DNA of 34,779 nucleotides from Abyssibacter sp. (GTDB lineage Bacteria > Pseudomonadota > Gammaproteobacteria > Nevskiales > OUC007): assembly GCA_023146115.1 (NCBI GenBank), contig JAGLCS010000093.1, positions 1-34,779 of the forward strand. Reading direction: 5' to 3'. The notes under the pieces were generated by a model. That model was not told the origin of the DNA and searched no databases. It saw only the letters and a program-made list of their open reading frames with translations. Each line of letters starts with the position of its first letter. The stretch's first letter is position 1. The translations under genes and the position numbers were made by a program. Of the stretch, positions 8,450 to 17,445 are shown in pieces.

Positions 8450-9424
8450 TCAGCCATCGGTATCGATGTTGGACGTAAAATCTGCCTGTGCGCTGGCATC
8501 CTCGTTCGCGACTTCGCGCTGGCGCTTGGCGCGCTCGGCCAGTTCCAGCGCGATGGGTTTGCTGGCCTCGCCAAAGTAAAGCGTGCGATGCGGGAAGGGT
8601 ATTTCGACACCGGCCTCGTCAAAGGCGTGCTTCAGCCGCTTGAGATATTCACGACCAACATCCCATTGCCGAATCGGCAGGGTGCGTAGTCGGGCCTTGA
8701 TGGTCACGGCCGAGTCGCCGAACTTGTCGACGCCGAACACCTCGATGTCGCCCAGCATGTGCTGGCCGAGCACCGGGTCTTCGCGCAGCGCGGCGCCAAC
8801 CTCGCGCATGATGCCGATCACGTGGTCGGGGTCTTCCTTGTAGGCCACGCCAATGTCCATCAGATAGGCCGACCAATCGCGGGTGAGGTTCGACAGCGTG
8901 GTCACGTTGCCATTGGGGAACACATGCACGGCGCCGCCCAGGTCACGCAGGGTGATGGTGCGAAAGTTCATGCGCTCGACCAGGCCGCCCGTGCCGTTGA
9001 CGATGGCGACGTCCCCGACTCGGACCTGGTTCTCCATGATGAAGAAGAAGCCTGAAATCACATCACGCACGAGGTTTTGAGCACCAAAGCCGACGGCCAG
9101 ACCAACCACCCCAGCGCTGGCCAGAATCGGCGCGACATCGACGCCCAGTTCCTTGAGCACGACCAGCAGAATGGTCAGCCACAGCACCACGCGAATGCCC
9201 TGCCGTACCAGGCGGATCAGCGTTTCGACACGCTTGGTGGCTTCGCCTGGGGTTTCGCCAGAACGCTTGCTCTGCTCGATCAGGCGCGCTTCCAGCCGGG
9301 TGAGCACCAGCTTGAGCGCCGACATCAGCAGGGAGCCGACAACCAGAATCAGCAGGACGCGCACCGAGGTGCCGATAATCACATCCCAGCTAACCGATTC
9401 GATCAGGTTTTGAATCACATCCAT
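8450..9424 (-). CDS. small-conductance mechanosensitive channel, MscS family
   Basis: This 324-aa inner-membrane channel would open under membrane tension to release solutes during hypo-osmotic shock. Three membrane helices are visible at about residues 14-40, 75-92 and 97-120. The third is the Gly/Ala-rich pore helix, ending in VGFGAQNLVRDVISGFFFI, the family hallmark. The beta domain (VRVGDVAIVNGTGGLVERMNFRTITLRD) and the alpha/beta C-terminal domain follow. The size is close to classical MscS (about 286 aa) with an extra charged tail. It lies 65 nt downstream of lipA on the same strand and may be read from it. A modest inverted repeat (GCGTC...GACGC) lies in the gap. Confidence 0.92.
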   Translation of the reverse strand: MDVIQNLIESVSWDVIIGTSVRVLLILVVGSLLMSALKLVLTRLEARLIEQSKRSGETPGEATKRVETLIRLVRQGIRVVLWLTILLVVLKELGVDVAPILASAGVVGLAVGFGAQNLVRDVISGFFFIMENQVRVGDVAIVNGTGGLVERMNFRTITLRDLGGAVHVFPNGNVTTLSNLTRDWSAYLMDIGVAYKEDPDHVIGIMREVGAALREDPVLGQHMLGDIEVFGVDKFGDSAVTIKARLRTLPIRQWDVGREYLKRLKHAFDEAGVEIPFPHRTLYFGEASKPIALELAERAKRQREVANEDASAQADFTSNIDTDG

Positions 9425-9489
9425 GGCCTTTGAGAGCGAGAAGCGGCGTCAGGGTTCCCGGCGACGCAGGATTCACGCCCGATCAAGTG

Positions 9490-10488
9490 TCAGGATGCAG
9501 CGGGCAAGCCCACGTTGTTCTTGTCGAAGACGCGATCGGCGCGGTAGCTGGACCGCACTAGCGGGCCGGATACGACTTCCATGAAACCCTTGGCCAAACC
9601 GGCCTCGCGGTAGCGGGCGAACTCGTCCGGTGTCACGAAGCGTTCGATCGCTAGGTGGTTGGGCGTGGGCTGCAGATACTGGCCGAAGGTGACGATATCC
9701 ACATTAATCGCACGCAGATCGTCCATGGCCCCGAGTATTTCTGCCTCGGTCTCACCGAGCCCAACCATGAGGCTGGTCTTGGTGATCACATCCGGCCGGT
9801 GGGCCTTGGCGTGTTGCAACACGTCGAGGGTGCGCTCGTAGCTGGCGCGGGCGTCACGCACCGGATGCGTCAGCCGGCGGACCGTCTCGACGTTTTGTGC
9901 GAACACATGCAGCCCGGAGTCGACCACGGTTTCAACCGCGGCGTGGCTGCCGGAGAAATCCGGGGTAAGCGCTTCGACATTCACATCGGGGTTGACGCGC
10001 AGGATCTCGCGAATGCAAGCCGCATAGTGCGAGGCCCCGCCATCGGCCAGGTCATCGCGGTCGACCGATGTCAGCACGATGTAGCGCAGGTTCATGAGCC
10101 GCACGGACTCGGCTGCGTTCTTCGGTTCGTCGGCATCCAGCCACCCGCGCGGATTGCCGGTATTCACCGAGCAGAAGCGGCAGGCGCGGGTGCAGACCTC
10201 CCCCATCAACATGATCGTCGCGGTGCCATGGCTCCAGCACTCGCCGATGTTCGGGCACTTGGACTCTTCGCAAACTGTCGCCAGCCGATGCGTGTCGACA
10301 TTGTGCTTGGTGGCGTTATAGCCGGGCCCGGACGGCAACCGCGCCTTGATCCACGACGGCTTGCGCATGCGCTCCGGCTTGTCGGCCACGGCGCGTTGCT
10401 TCATGCCGTCCTTGATTGCGGTGAAACCCTGATCGGTCCGGTACTTGCTCCCGCTGGTGATGACGGGAATGCCTTTGAAATCGCTCAT
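9490..10488 (-). CDS. lipA: lipoyl synthase
   Basis: This radical SAM enzyme inserts two sulfurs into octanoyl groups on lipoyl domains of 2-oxoacid dehydrogenases and GcvH. The protein has 332 aa from the ATG at 10488. The frame is open to 10629, but the added residues overlap hmuV and do not look like LipA. The auxiliary cluster motif C73-x4-C78-x5-C84 ([12 protein letters not shown]) and the radical SAM motif C99-x3-C103-x2-C106 (CTRACRFC) are intact, as is the C-terminal RSSYRAD that ligates the auxiliary cluster. It begins only 10 nt after hmuV ends, so it may share the heme-uptake transcript. No lipB is adjacent in this window. Confidence 0.97.
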   Translation of the reverse strand: MSDFKGIPVITSGSKYRTDQGFTAIKDGMKQRAVADKPERMRKPSWIKARLPSGPGYNATKHNVDTHRLATVCEESKCPNIGECWSHGTATIMLMGEVCTRACRFCSVNTGNPRGWLDADEPKNAAESVRLMNLRYIVLTSVDRDDLADGGASHYAACIREILRVNPDVNVEALTPDFSGSHAAVETVVDSGLHVFAQNVETVRRLTHPVRDARASYERTLDVLQHAKAHRPDVITKTSLMVGLGETEAEILGAMDDLRAINVDIVTFGQYLQPTPNHLAIERFVTPDEFARYREAGLAKGFMEVVSGPLVRSSYRADRVFDKNNVGLPAAS

Positions 10489-10498
10489 GGCGATCAGT

Positions 10499-11329
10499 TT
10501 ACGCCCGCGCAGGCGACGATGCAGGGGGCACCACGCCATGCTCGGCGATAACCGGCTGACCACGTAGCAGCAGGCTGCCCGGTACGGCCGGATCGGTAAG
10601 GCGGCTGAAGCGCAGGCCGTACACCGCATCCAGGCGCGGACTGTTCAGCACGGTCTCCGGGGTGCCGGTCAGTACCAGCCGTCCGGCGTCCATCAGGTAT
10701 AGCTGGTCGGCGTATTGTGCTGCCAGATTCAGATCATGCAGCACGCAGATCACGACATGCCCGGCCTGCGCCAGTTCGCGCGCGAGTGCCAGGCAGGCAT
10801 GCTGCCAGTAGGGGTCGAAGTAGGCCGTAGGCTCGTCGAGCAGAAAGACGGCCGGCAAGGGGGCGCCATCGAGCTGTGCCAGCACTCGGGCGAGTTGCAC
10901 GCGCGCCCGCTGGCCACCGGACAAACGGTTGTAGGTTGCGGCAAGATGCTCGATGAGCCCGGCCTGCCCCGCGGCGCGCAGGATCGCCGCCTGCGTGGTC
11001 GCGCGCGCCTCGCCAGCCCAGGGCAGACGGCCGAGCGCCAGGATCTCGTCGACCCGGTATGGCAGATGCTCCGGCATTTGCTGTGGCAGCACGGCGCGCA
11101 GGCGGGCGAGTCCGCGGCGATCGAAACGATTCAGATCCCGCCCCTGCCAGGACACCCGCCCCGACCCGGGTGCCAAGTCGCCAGCGAGCGCCTGTAGCAG
11201 GCTGGTTTTGCCACTGCCGTTCGGCCCGATCAGCACATGCAGGTCACCGGGCGCGAAGGCTACCGTGACATCGGCAAGCCGAGTGCAGCCTGCGTCAACG
11301 CGTGTCAGTTGGTGGGTCGCCAGCGTCAT
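10499..11329 (-). CDS. hmuV: heme ABC transporter ATP-binding protein
   Basis: This 276-aa cytoplasmic ATPase would power HmuU. Walker A is GPNGSGKT (35-42), the ABC signature is [14 protein letters not shown], Walker B is [10 protein letters not shown], and the switch His is in [13 protein letters not shown]. This is the FecE/HmuV type. Its ATG overlaps the hmuU stop (ATGA at 11326-11329). Assignment to heme rather than siderophore rests on the neighbouring HmuT-like binding protein, HutZ and the HmuY-like lipoprotein. Vitamin B12 or siderophore import is a less likely alternative. Confidence 0.88.
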   Translation of the reverse strand: MTLATHQLTRVDAGCTRLADVTVAFAPGDLHVLIGPNGSGKTSLLQALAGDLAPGSGRVSWQGRDLNRFDRRGLARLRAVLPQQMPEHLPYRVDEILALGRLPWAGEARATTQAAILRAAGQAGLIEHLAATYNRLSGGQRARVQLARVLAQLDGAPLPAVFLLDEPTAYFDPYWQHACLALARELAQAGHVVICVLHDLNLAAQYADQLYLMDAGRLVLTGTPETVLNSPRLDAVYGLRFSRLTDPAVPGSLLLRGQPVIAEHGVVPPASSPARA

Positions 11330-12360
11330 GCATCATCCCCGGCCTGTTCGCGCCGCCGTACCCACAGCAGGGCGATGAACACCGGCGCGCCAACCAGTGA
11401 CGTGACGACGCCGATCGGCAATTCGGCCGGTGCAACCACCATGCGAGCAAGCGTATCGGCCAACACGGTCAATCCGGCGCCGACAATCAAGCTGCCAGGA
11501 ATCAGAAATCGATGGTGGGCGCCCAACAACAGGCGCACGACATGCGGCACGACCAGCCCCACGAAGGCGATAACGCCGGTGTAGGCGACCACAGCGCCAA
11601 CGGCGAGTACGGTGGCACCCAGCAGCCGGTTGCGTACGCGCTGGCCGTCCACGCCGAGATGCCCGGCCACCTGCTCGCCCAGCGCCAGCGCGTCCAGGGA
11701 ACGGTGCTCGCGCACCATCATCACGCAGCAAACCGCGACCACGGGCACGAGCCATTGCAGGGCCGCCCAGTCGGTGCGCGCGAGACTGCCGAACATCCAG
11801 AACGTTAATGTCCGAAGCTGCTGATCGTCCGCGGCGTAGATCATCAGGCCCAATAACGCCGCCGTGAGCGCGTTGATCGCAACCCCGCCCAGCAACAGCG
11901 CCACGGCGGAGGTGCGACCATCGGCTCGAGCCAACGCGAATACCGCCAGCGCCGATAACAGGCCGCCGCCGAATGCCGCCATCGGCAACAACAGGCTGCC
12001 CAGCCCCCACACAATGACCAGGGCGGCGCCCAGGGCCGCCCCGCTGGAAATCCCGATCAGCGCCGGCTCGACCAGTGGGTTGCGTGTGAGCCCCTGCAAC
12101 ACCGCGCCACCGCCTGCCAGCGCTGCGCCGGCCACCAGTGCCGTGAGCACGCGCGGCAGGCGGATGACCTCGATCGTCGCCTGCTCATAGGCGGGTACCG
12201 ATGATTGCCCGATGCCAATCAAACCGAGAACGATGTCGAAGGTGCGGTTCAATGGAATCTGTAGAGGCCCCAATGCCAGACTGCAAAGCGCGACAAAGAC
12301 CGTGGCCACCAGCAGTCCAGCGGTGACCGGCCCCCGCGCGCTGTCGGCGATTCGAATCAT
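11326..12360 (-). CDS. hmuU: heme ABC transporter permease (FecCD family)
   Basis: This 344-aa polytopic inner-membrane protein has about ten helices. The conserved FecCD features are visible: RLPRVLTALVAGAALAGGG followed by LQGLTRNPLVEPALIGISSG, and the late GVIAFVGLVVPHVVRLLLG segment that contacts the ATPase. It would form the translocation pore of the HmuTUV importer. Its start overlaps the hmuT stop by 4 nt and its stop overlaps the hmuV start by 4 nt, so the three are translationally coupled. Confidence 0.92.
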   Translation of the reverse strand: MIRIADSARGPVTAGLLVATVFVALCSLALGPLQIPLNRTFDIVLGLIGIGQSSVPAYEQATIEVIRLPRVLTALVAGAALAGGGAVLQGLTRNPLVEPALIGISSGAALGAALVIVWGLGSLLLPMAAFGGGLLSALAVFALARADGRTSAVALLLGGVAINALTAALLGLMIYAADDQQLRTLTFWMFGSLARTDWAALQWLVPVVAVCCVMMVREHRSLDALALGEQVAGHLGVDGQRVRNRLLGATVLAVGAVVAYTGVIAFVGLVVPHVVRLLLGAHHRFLIPGSLIVGAGLTVLADTLARMVVAPAELPIGVVTSLVGAPVFIALLWVRRREQAGDDA

Positions 12361-13292
12361 GGCGTGGCCATGGCTGGTGCCGGCGCGAGCGCGGTAGCCA
12401 GGCGCTCCGCGGCCTCGCCCAGACGCGGCCCCATGCCCAGCAGCAACAAGCTGTCCAGCACCACGAACTGATCGGCGGCCAACGACACAAAACCCGGCTG
12501 CCCGCGCAATCTGTCCAAGCCTCCCAGCGTCCGCAAAGCATGATCGGGCACGACCACCGCCTGTGGGGCGAGTCGCAGCAGCGCTTCGTCGCCAACGGGT
12601 CGGTAGCCTCGGAATGCGGAGGCCGCATTGCGCGCGCCGACCAGTGTCAACATGGCATCGGCGGCCGTACCGCGCCCGGCGACCATGATCTGACCGCCCT
12701 GGCCTCCGATTACGACGATCACGTCCCGTGGTTCGCCGCCAATCGACGGCAGGCCGCGTAGTGCAATGAGCAGTTCGCGGACCAGCGCCTGCGCCCGATC
12801 CGGGCGGCCCAGAAGTGTCGCCAATGTCTCGATCATCGACACAGTGTCGTTCACCGAGCGCGGATCGGGAACCAGGGTGACCGCGACACCCGCCGCGCGA
12901 AGTTGCTCGAATACTGCTTCCGGGCCGGCATGTTCGGCGGCCAGCACGTGGTCCGGCCGCATCGCGAGAATGCCTTCAGCCGCCAGCGTGCGCGCATAAC
13001 CCACCTTCGGGCGTGAGACGGCGGCCTGGGGATAGGTGCTGCTGGTGTCCACGGCCACGACCTGATCTCCGGCGCCCAGCGCGAAAACAGTTTCGGTGAC
13101 CGCGCCCCCGATCGTGACCAGCCGCGCCGCCTCCGCCGAAACCGTCACCGGTACGACGATCGCGAGCAAGGACAGCAAGCCGATCGACCACGCCCCCCAG
13201 AAACACCGCGAAACCCGGTTTCCGGCACGCGTTGTGGCGCACGTCAGCGGCCGCGTCGACCGGCCGAATGAACCCGCAAGAGGCAGAGGCAT
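12357..13292 (-). CDS. hmuT: periplasmic heme-binding protein of an ABC importer
   Basis: This encodes about 311 aa from the ATG at 13292 (MPLPLAG). Open frame continues to 13397, and another ATG is at 13325, but that one lies inside the Fur-box-like site, so the downstream start is preferred. A hydrophobic export signal (WGAWSIGLLSLLAIVVPVTVSA) follows a long basic N-region. The mature part begins RLVTIGGAVTETVFALGAGD and continues with GYARTLAAEGILAMRPDHVLA, characteristic of HmuT/ChuT-type class III binding proteins. It would pick up heme from the periplasm and deliver it to HmuUV. The exact start is uncertain. Confidence 0.87.
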   Translation of the reverse strand: MPLPLAGSFGRSTRPLTCATTRAGNRVSRCFWGAWSIGLLSLLAIVVPVTVSAEAARLVTIGGAVTETVFALGAGDQVVAVDTSSTYPQAAVSRPKVGYARTLAAEGILAMRPDHVLAAEHAGPEAVFEQLRAAGVAVTLVPDPRSVNDTVSMIETLATLLGRPDRAQALVRELLIALRGLPSIGGEPRDVIVVIGGQGGQIMVAGRGTAADAMLTLVGARNAASAFRGYRPVGDEALLRLAPQAVVVPDHALRTLGGLDRLRGQPGFVSLAADQFVVLDSLLLLGMGPRLGEAAERLATALAPAPAMATP

Positions 13293-13298
13293 AAGAGA

Positions 13299-13331
13299 GT
13301 ATTTGTGAATACGAATGGTTCTCATTAAGAT
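13299..13331 (+). promoter_or_regulatory. candidate promoter for hutZ within the divergent heme regulatory region
   Basis: TTGTGA (13303-13308) and TAAGAT (13326-13331) are separated by 17 bp and fit a moderate sigma-70 promoter reading toward hutZ, with a leader of about 65 nt. GTATT-tgtg-AATAC (13299-13312) is a perfect small inverted repeat overlapping the -35. The minus-strand promoter for hmuT must lie in the same stretch, but no clear hexamer pair was found. Confidence 0.45.
13311..13329 (-). promoter_or_regulatory. Fur-box-like operator
   Basis: Read on the minus strand the core TTAATGAGAACCATT matches 12 of 15 positions of the inner part of the classical Fur consensus. The site lies between the divergent hmuT and hutZ operons and covers the -10/spacer of the proposed hutZ promoter. 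Binding there under iron-replete conditions would repress both directions. The assignment is by eye. Confidence 0.6.
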
Positions 13332-13402
13332 ACATTTCAGGACCATGCTGCGGCAAGCCCTGCGCTGCCGCGAACCCGCCGCCACAAGGACGTCCACGCG
13401 CC

Positions 13403-14140
13403 ATGACCGAAGCTGCCTCCGAGGCCCGCCGCCTGCTCTCCCGCTGCACGCATGGCGTGTTGTCCACGCATAGCGTGACCGTGGAGGGCTATCCGCTGGG
13501 ATCGATCACCCCGTATGTGCTGGACCCGCAGGGCCTCCCGCTCATCCTGATTTCGTCGATCGCCCAGCACACGAAGAATCTGATCCGCAATCCCAAGTGC
13601 TCGCTGACGCTATCCGAGCCGGAGGTCGACGATGTGCAGGCCAGCGGCCGGTTGAGCGTGCTGGCAGATGCATCGCCGTTAACGGATGCCGAGGCCGCGC
13701 TGGGCGAGCGCTACATGCGATTTTTTCCCGATGCCCGCGACTACGAGCAGGCCCACGATTTTGCATTCTGGCGATTGACGCCGGTGCGTCTGCGCTACAT
13801 CGGCGGATTCGGCAAGATCCATTGGCTCGATCCGGCACAGGCGCTGCGTCCCAACCCGTTCTCCGTGGAACAGGAGACGGGCGCCGTCGCCCATATGAAC
13901 CGCGATCATGCGGATGCCGTTGCCAAGTACTGTGAGTTTGCTGGCCTGAACACCGCGGGGCGCCGGCCCGAGATGACCGGGGTCGATGCCGAGGGGCTTT
14001 ACATTCGCATCGGGCACGCCGTGCATCGCGTCGGCTTTCGTGAGCCGGTGGAATCCATGGATGCGCTGCGCAAGACCACGATTGCGATGTGCCAACCGGA
14101 CTACTGGGGTGCTGCTCAGGCAGCCGGGTCGAGTCAATGA
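13403..14140 (+). CDS. hutZ: heme utilisation protein, HutZ/HugZ family
   Basis: This 245-aa cytoplasmic protein has an N-terminal split-barrel FMN-binding-like (pyridoxamine oxidase-like) domain (about 1-150) with the conserved RYIGGFGKIHWL segment. A C-terminal DUF2470 domain follows (about 165-235) with HMNRDHADAVAKYCEFAG. Members bind heme and some degrade it to release iron. The role fits a locus that imports heme. The ATG at 13403 has AAGGA 12 nt upstream, a rather long spacing. The stop overlaps the receptor start (ATGA at 14137-14140), so synthesis is coupled. Confidence 0.9.
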   Translation: MTEAASEARRLLSRCTHGVLSTHSVTVEGYPLGSITPYVLDPQGLPLILISSIAQHTKNLIRNPKCSLTLSEPEVDDVQASGRLSVLADASPLTDAEAALGERYMRFFPDARDYEQAHDFAFWRLTPVRLRYIGGFGKIHWLDPAQALRPNPFSVEQETGAVAHMNRDHADAVAKYCEFAGLNTAGRRPEMTGVDAEGLYIRIGHAVHRVGFREPVESMDALRKTTIAMCQPDYWGAAQAAGSSQ

Positions 14141-16029
14141 ATAGGGGTGCGCTGCTCGCGGCGTGCTCCTTACTGCTACCCACGACGCTGGCCGCACAAG
14201 CCTCAGACACGCCGCAGGTGCTGGACCCCATCGTGGTCACCGGCACCCGGACCGAACACCGGATCAGCGACAGCCCGGTCGATGTACAACTCATCACCGC
14301 CGAGGACATCCAGCACTCCGGCGCCCGCGACGTAGCCGAGCTGCTGGAACGCGAGGGCGGAGTCCATGTCGCCCGCGTCGCCGGCCGCGGCACCAGCATC
14401 GAGATCCAGGGCCTGTCCTCCGAGCATGTGCTGATTCTGCTGAACGGCCAGCGCGTCATCGGCCGCATCAATGGCGCGATCGACCTAACCCGCCTGCGGG
14501 TTGCCGAAATCGAGCGGATCGAGATCGTCAAGGGCCCCAGCTCGGCACTGTACGGCTCGGATGCGCTGGGTGGTGTGGTCAATATCATCACGCGCCAAGC
14601 CGCGAACGGCGGCAGCGTCATCGCGCGGCTGGATGACTCGCACCAAGGCGATGTGTTCGCATTCGGCGGCTGGTCTGGCGATGCACTCCGCGGGCAGATC
14701 AGCGGCGGTTACAGTCGGCTGAGGCCCTATGACCTGGACGACGCCACCCCCGGCGACGATGCCGTCGACGGCGTCAGCCGCTTCGCCTCGGGGCAACTGG
14801 ACTGGAACCCTTCTGCGCGGGCCTCACTGGCGGCCTACGGTGCCTACTCCCTGGACGACACGCAGCGCGTCGACAGCGGCACCGGTGGCCGCGTCTACGA
14901 CACCATCAAGCGCATCGAGGAAGTCCGTGCGCAGGTCACGCCGCGGATGCGCATCGGCGCCGCAACCGACCTGCGTCTCGATCTCGGCTACCAGCGCTAC
15001 TTCGACCAGTATCTGCAAGTACAGCGGAATGCCGAGGACGGCGTCACCGACGAGGAAACACTGGACGAAATCGGTCTCATGGGGCTGCAGGTCGACCATC
15101 TCGCCGGTCGCCATCTGCTCACCGCCGGAGTGGAGCATCAGCTCGAAACCCTGGAGGCCGATCGCCTGGAATCCGACGGCGAACGCGATCGGCAGGCGGT
15201 CTTCGTACAAGACGATTTCACGCTGCTCGACGGGGCGCTGACGCTGGTGCCAGGACTACGCTACGACCGCGATTCGCTGTTCGGCCATCAGTGGTCCCCC
15301 AAGTTCGCGGCACGGCTGGACCTGACCCAGAACTGGTTGCTGCGACTGGGTTACGGCCATGGCTACCGGGCACCGGACTTCAAGCAACTGCTGCTGCGAT
15401 TCGAGAACACGGCCGTGGGCTATCGGGTAGACGGCAAGCCCGATCTGAGGCCAGAGCGCAGCCGCGGCCTGAACATCGGCACCACCTGGTTCGCCAACCC
15501 CACCACCAGCCTGTCCGCCACGGCGTTCCACAACCGGGTCGAGGACCTAATCGAGATCGTGCTGACCGAACCCGGCCCCCCAACCATTTACAGCTACCGC
15601 AACGTCTCGCGTGCCTGGCTGACCGGGGTCGATCTGCAAATGCAGTGGCGGCCGCTGCGCAGCCTGCAACTCCGCCTGGGCTACAGCTATCTGGACAGCG
15701 AGGACCGGGACACCGGCGCGACACTGAGCGGTCGCGCCACGCACCGCGCCAATGCCGCCCTCTACTTCGAACAACCGCGCTATGCCCTGGGCCTGCGCGG
15801 GACCTGGGTGGACGAACGCGAGTTCGGCGTGGAATTGGACTCCGGCGGTCCGCCCACGGGCGCCGGCATCGCCGGTGCCTACAGTCTGTTCGACGCCCGC
15901 ACCGAGTGGCGCCGCTTCGCCCCGCTGCAGATCGCGGCCGGTGTCAAGAACCTGCTCGACGAAGGCGACCCGCGCTTTCTGCCCATCCAGCCCCGTTCGG
16001 CTTATCTCGAATTTCGGAGAGACTTCTGA
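14137..16029 (+). CDS. TonB-dependent outer-membrane receptor, probably for heme or hemoproteins
   Basis: This encodes 630 aa from the ATG at 14137, which overlaps the hutZ stop. The frame is open to 14089, but that start would lie inside hutZ. A signal peptide ends near residue 20 ([11 protein letters not shown]). The TonB box region is DPIVVTGTR (30-38). The plug domain contains [30 protein letters not shown]-like features, and a 22-strand barrel ends in a terminal Phe (AYLEFRRDF). YRAP at 410-413 followed by KPDLRPERS resembles the FRAP/NPDL region of heme receptors. No signalling domain is present. Substrate assignment rests on this box and the neighbours. The stop shares a base with the next ATG (TGATG). 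Confidence 0.9.
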   Translation: [630 protein letters not shown]

Positions 16030-17342
16030 TGGCCCGTACCCGTCTTGCCCGTGCCGCTCCGCTCGGCTGTCTCCTGCTGTCACTAAACCTGATGACGGGC
16101 TGTGCCGACGATCTCTCGCCCCCTGCCGGGGTCAGCGGCGATGAGACACCGCAGGCCGAACTGCCGGGCCCGGGGGGCGATCAAGCCGCGTTTAGCGCCG
16201 TTGGCGGCTACTACCACGGCCGGATCGACGCGACGGGCAACGACTGGATCTATATCGACCTGGAAACGCAGACACAGGTCACGCCGGCTGCCCCCGATGC
16301 CAGCGATGCCTGGGACATCGCCTTTCTCAGCACCGACATCAAGATGAACGGTGGCGCGTCCGGCACGCCGCCCGCCGGTGAGGCTGTGGTTGTCTACCCC
16401 GACAAGGTCGAGGCCGGCGTGACCTACCCCTGGGAAGCAGTCACCGGTGCGCCACCGCCCACCGCCGTCGACTACCTCACCGATGAACGCGGAGGCCTGT
16501 TGACGGGCTTCACACCGCAGTACGTGTTCACCAACCACCCCGAAGCCGACACCGAACCGGACCGCGTCACGGCCGCGGGCGACCACGGCTGGTATCACGA
16601 TACCGGTGTCGCCGAAGGCTCGATGATCACCGCACGCAACAACGTCGCCTACGTTATTCGCAGCGTGGAATGCCGCTATTTCAATCTGCGGATGACCGGG
16701 TACCGGTCAGAGGCCAACGAGACCGGTTATCCGCAGTTCGATCTGCTGGAGATCCCCGGATCACCTTGCAGCACCGATGGCGGCGGCGTGGTGCCGCGAG
16801 GCGCCGTAACGTTCTCCAACACGGCCGACGGCCAGCAGGCGGAGGTCGATGCCACCGCCGAGGACGCCTGGGTCTACATCGATCTGATCAATGCCCTGCA
16901 GGTCGAGCCGGCCGAACCAGCAAGCGAGCTGACCTGGGACATCGCACTCATGCGCACCGATCTCCAGATCAACGGCGGCATCTCAGGGCCGGGCGATGCG
17001 GCGCTGCACGACATGCTCGGTGGCGACTGGTCCGGCACCATCAGCGTCCCGACCGATGCCGAGTGGCATACGGACGAACCGGACGCGCTGGCCTTTGTCA
17101 CCTACCCTCCCGCTGAGAACACCGGCGACGGCGCTTGCGGCGGCATCAATGGCGATTTCGGCTGGTACTACTACTCGGGGTTTTGCGACGACGGTGAGGG
17201 CGTGCACCACATCTCGCCCCGCGACGTGATCTACGTGGTTCGCGATCGCAGCGGCAGCTACTGGCGCCTGCGAATGCTCGCCTACTACGACGACGCCGGT
17301 AGTTCGGCGCATCCCAGCTTCGAGTTCGCGCCGCTGCAATAG
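16029..17342 (+). CDS. lipoprotein with two tandem HmuY-like domains
   Basis: This encodes 437 aa from the ATG at 16029, which overlaps the receptor stop. A longer open frame back to 15291 is only a shadow of the receptor gene. A lipoprotein signal (LNLMTGC) puts the lipidated Cys at 25. Two related domains follow. Domain 1 (about 55-242) has NDWIYIDL, AWDIAFLSTDIKMNGG, GWYHDTG and YVIRS...FNLRMTGY. Domain 2 (about 257-435) has DAWVYIDL, TWDIALMRTDLQINGG, GWYYYSG and YVVRD...WRLRMLAY. This is the HmuY family, known from Porphyromonas as a surface heme-binding lipoprotein working with an outer-membrane receptor. The coupling to a TonB receptor gene supports a hemophore role here. The duplication inside one chain is uncommon to my knowledge. 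Confidence 0.85.
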   Translation: MARTRLARAAPLGCLLLSLNLMTGCADDLSPPAGVSGDETPQAELPGPGGDQAAFSAVGGYYHGRIDATGNDWIYIDLETQTQVTPAAPDASDAWDIAFLSTDIKMNGGASGTPPAGEAVVVYPDKVEAGVTYPWEAVTGAPPPTAVDYLTDERGGLLTGFTPQYVFTNHPEADTEPDRVTAAGDHGWYHDTGVAEGSMITARNNVAYVIRSVECRYFNLRMTGYRSEANETGYPQFDLLEIPGSPCSTDGGGVVPRGAVTFSNTADGQQAEVDATAEDAWVYIDLINALQVEPAEPASELTWDIALMRTDLQINGGISGPGDAALHDMLGGDWSGTISVPTDAEWHTDEPDALAFVTYPPAENTGDGACGGINGDFGWYYYSGFCDDGEGVHHISPRDVIYVVRDRSGSYWRLRMLAYYDDAGSSAHPSFEFAPLQ

Positions 17343-17348
17343 ACGCTG

Positions 17349-17372
17349 CGGTCGGCAAGTCTCTGCCGATCG
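17349..17372 (+). terminator. stem-loop after the heme receptor operon
   Basis: CGGTCGGCA and TGCCGATCG pair over nine positions with one G-T wobble around a 6-nt loop (17358-17363), just 7 nt after the stop of the HmuY-like gene. No T-run follows, so it is either a weak terminator or a 3' stabilising structure. Confidence 0.4.
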
Positions 17373-17445
17373 AGCACGGATGGACTTGCCAGATCACCTC
17401 AGGCTGTTAGCGTCGCGGGTCCCATTCGAAGCACGGAGCACCCCC

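Noticed and set aside
10489-10629. N-terminal 47-residue extension of LipA
   Set aside because: It overlaps hmuV, is unlike LipA and has no ribosome binding site. The ATG at 10488 begins the normal sequence.
13542-14621. 359-aa open frame on the minus strand over hutZ and the receptor
   Set aside because: Spans two well-supported coupled genes on the other strand. Composition is Arg/Pro/Ser-rich as in shadow frames.
15291-16028. Upstream extension of the HmuY-like lipoprotein frame
   Set aside because: It lies inside the TonB receptor gene in another frame. The lipoprotein signal begins at the ATG at 16029.
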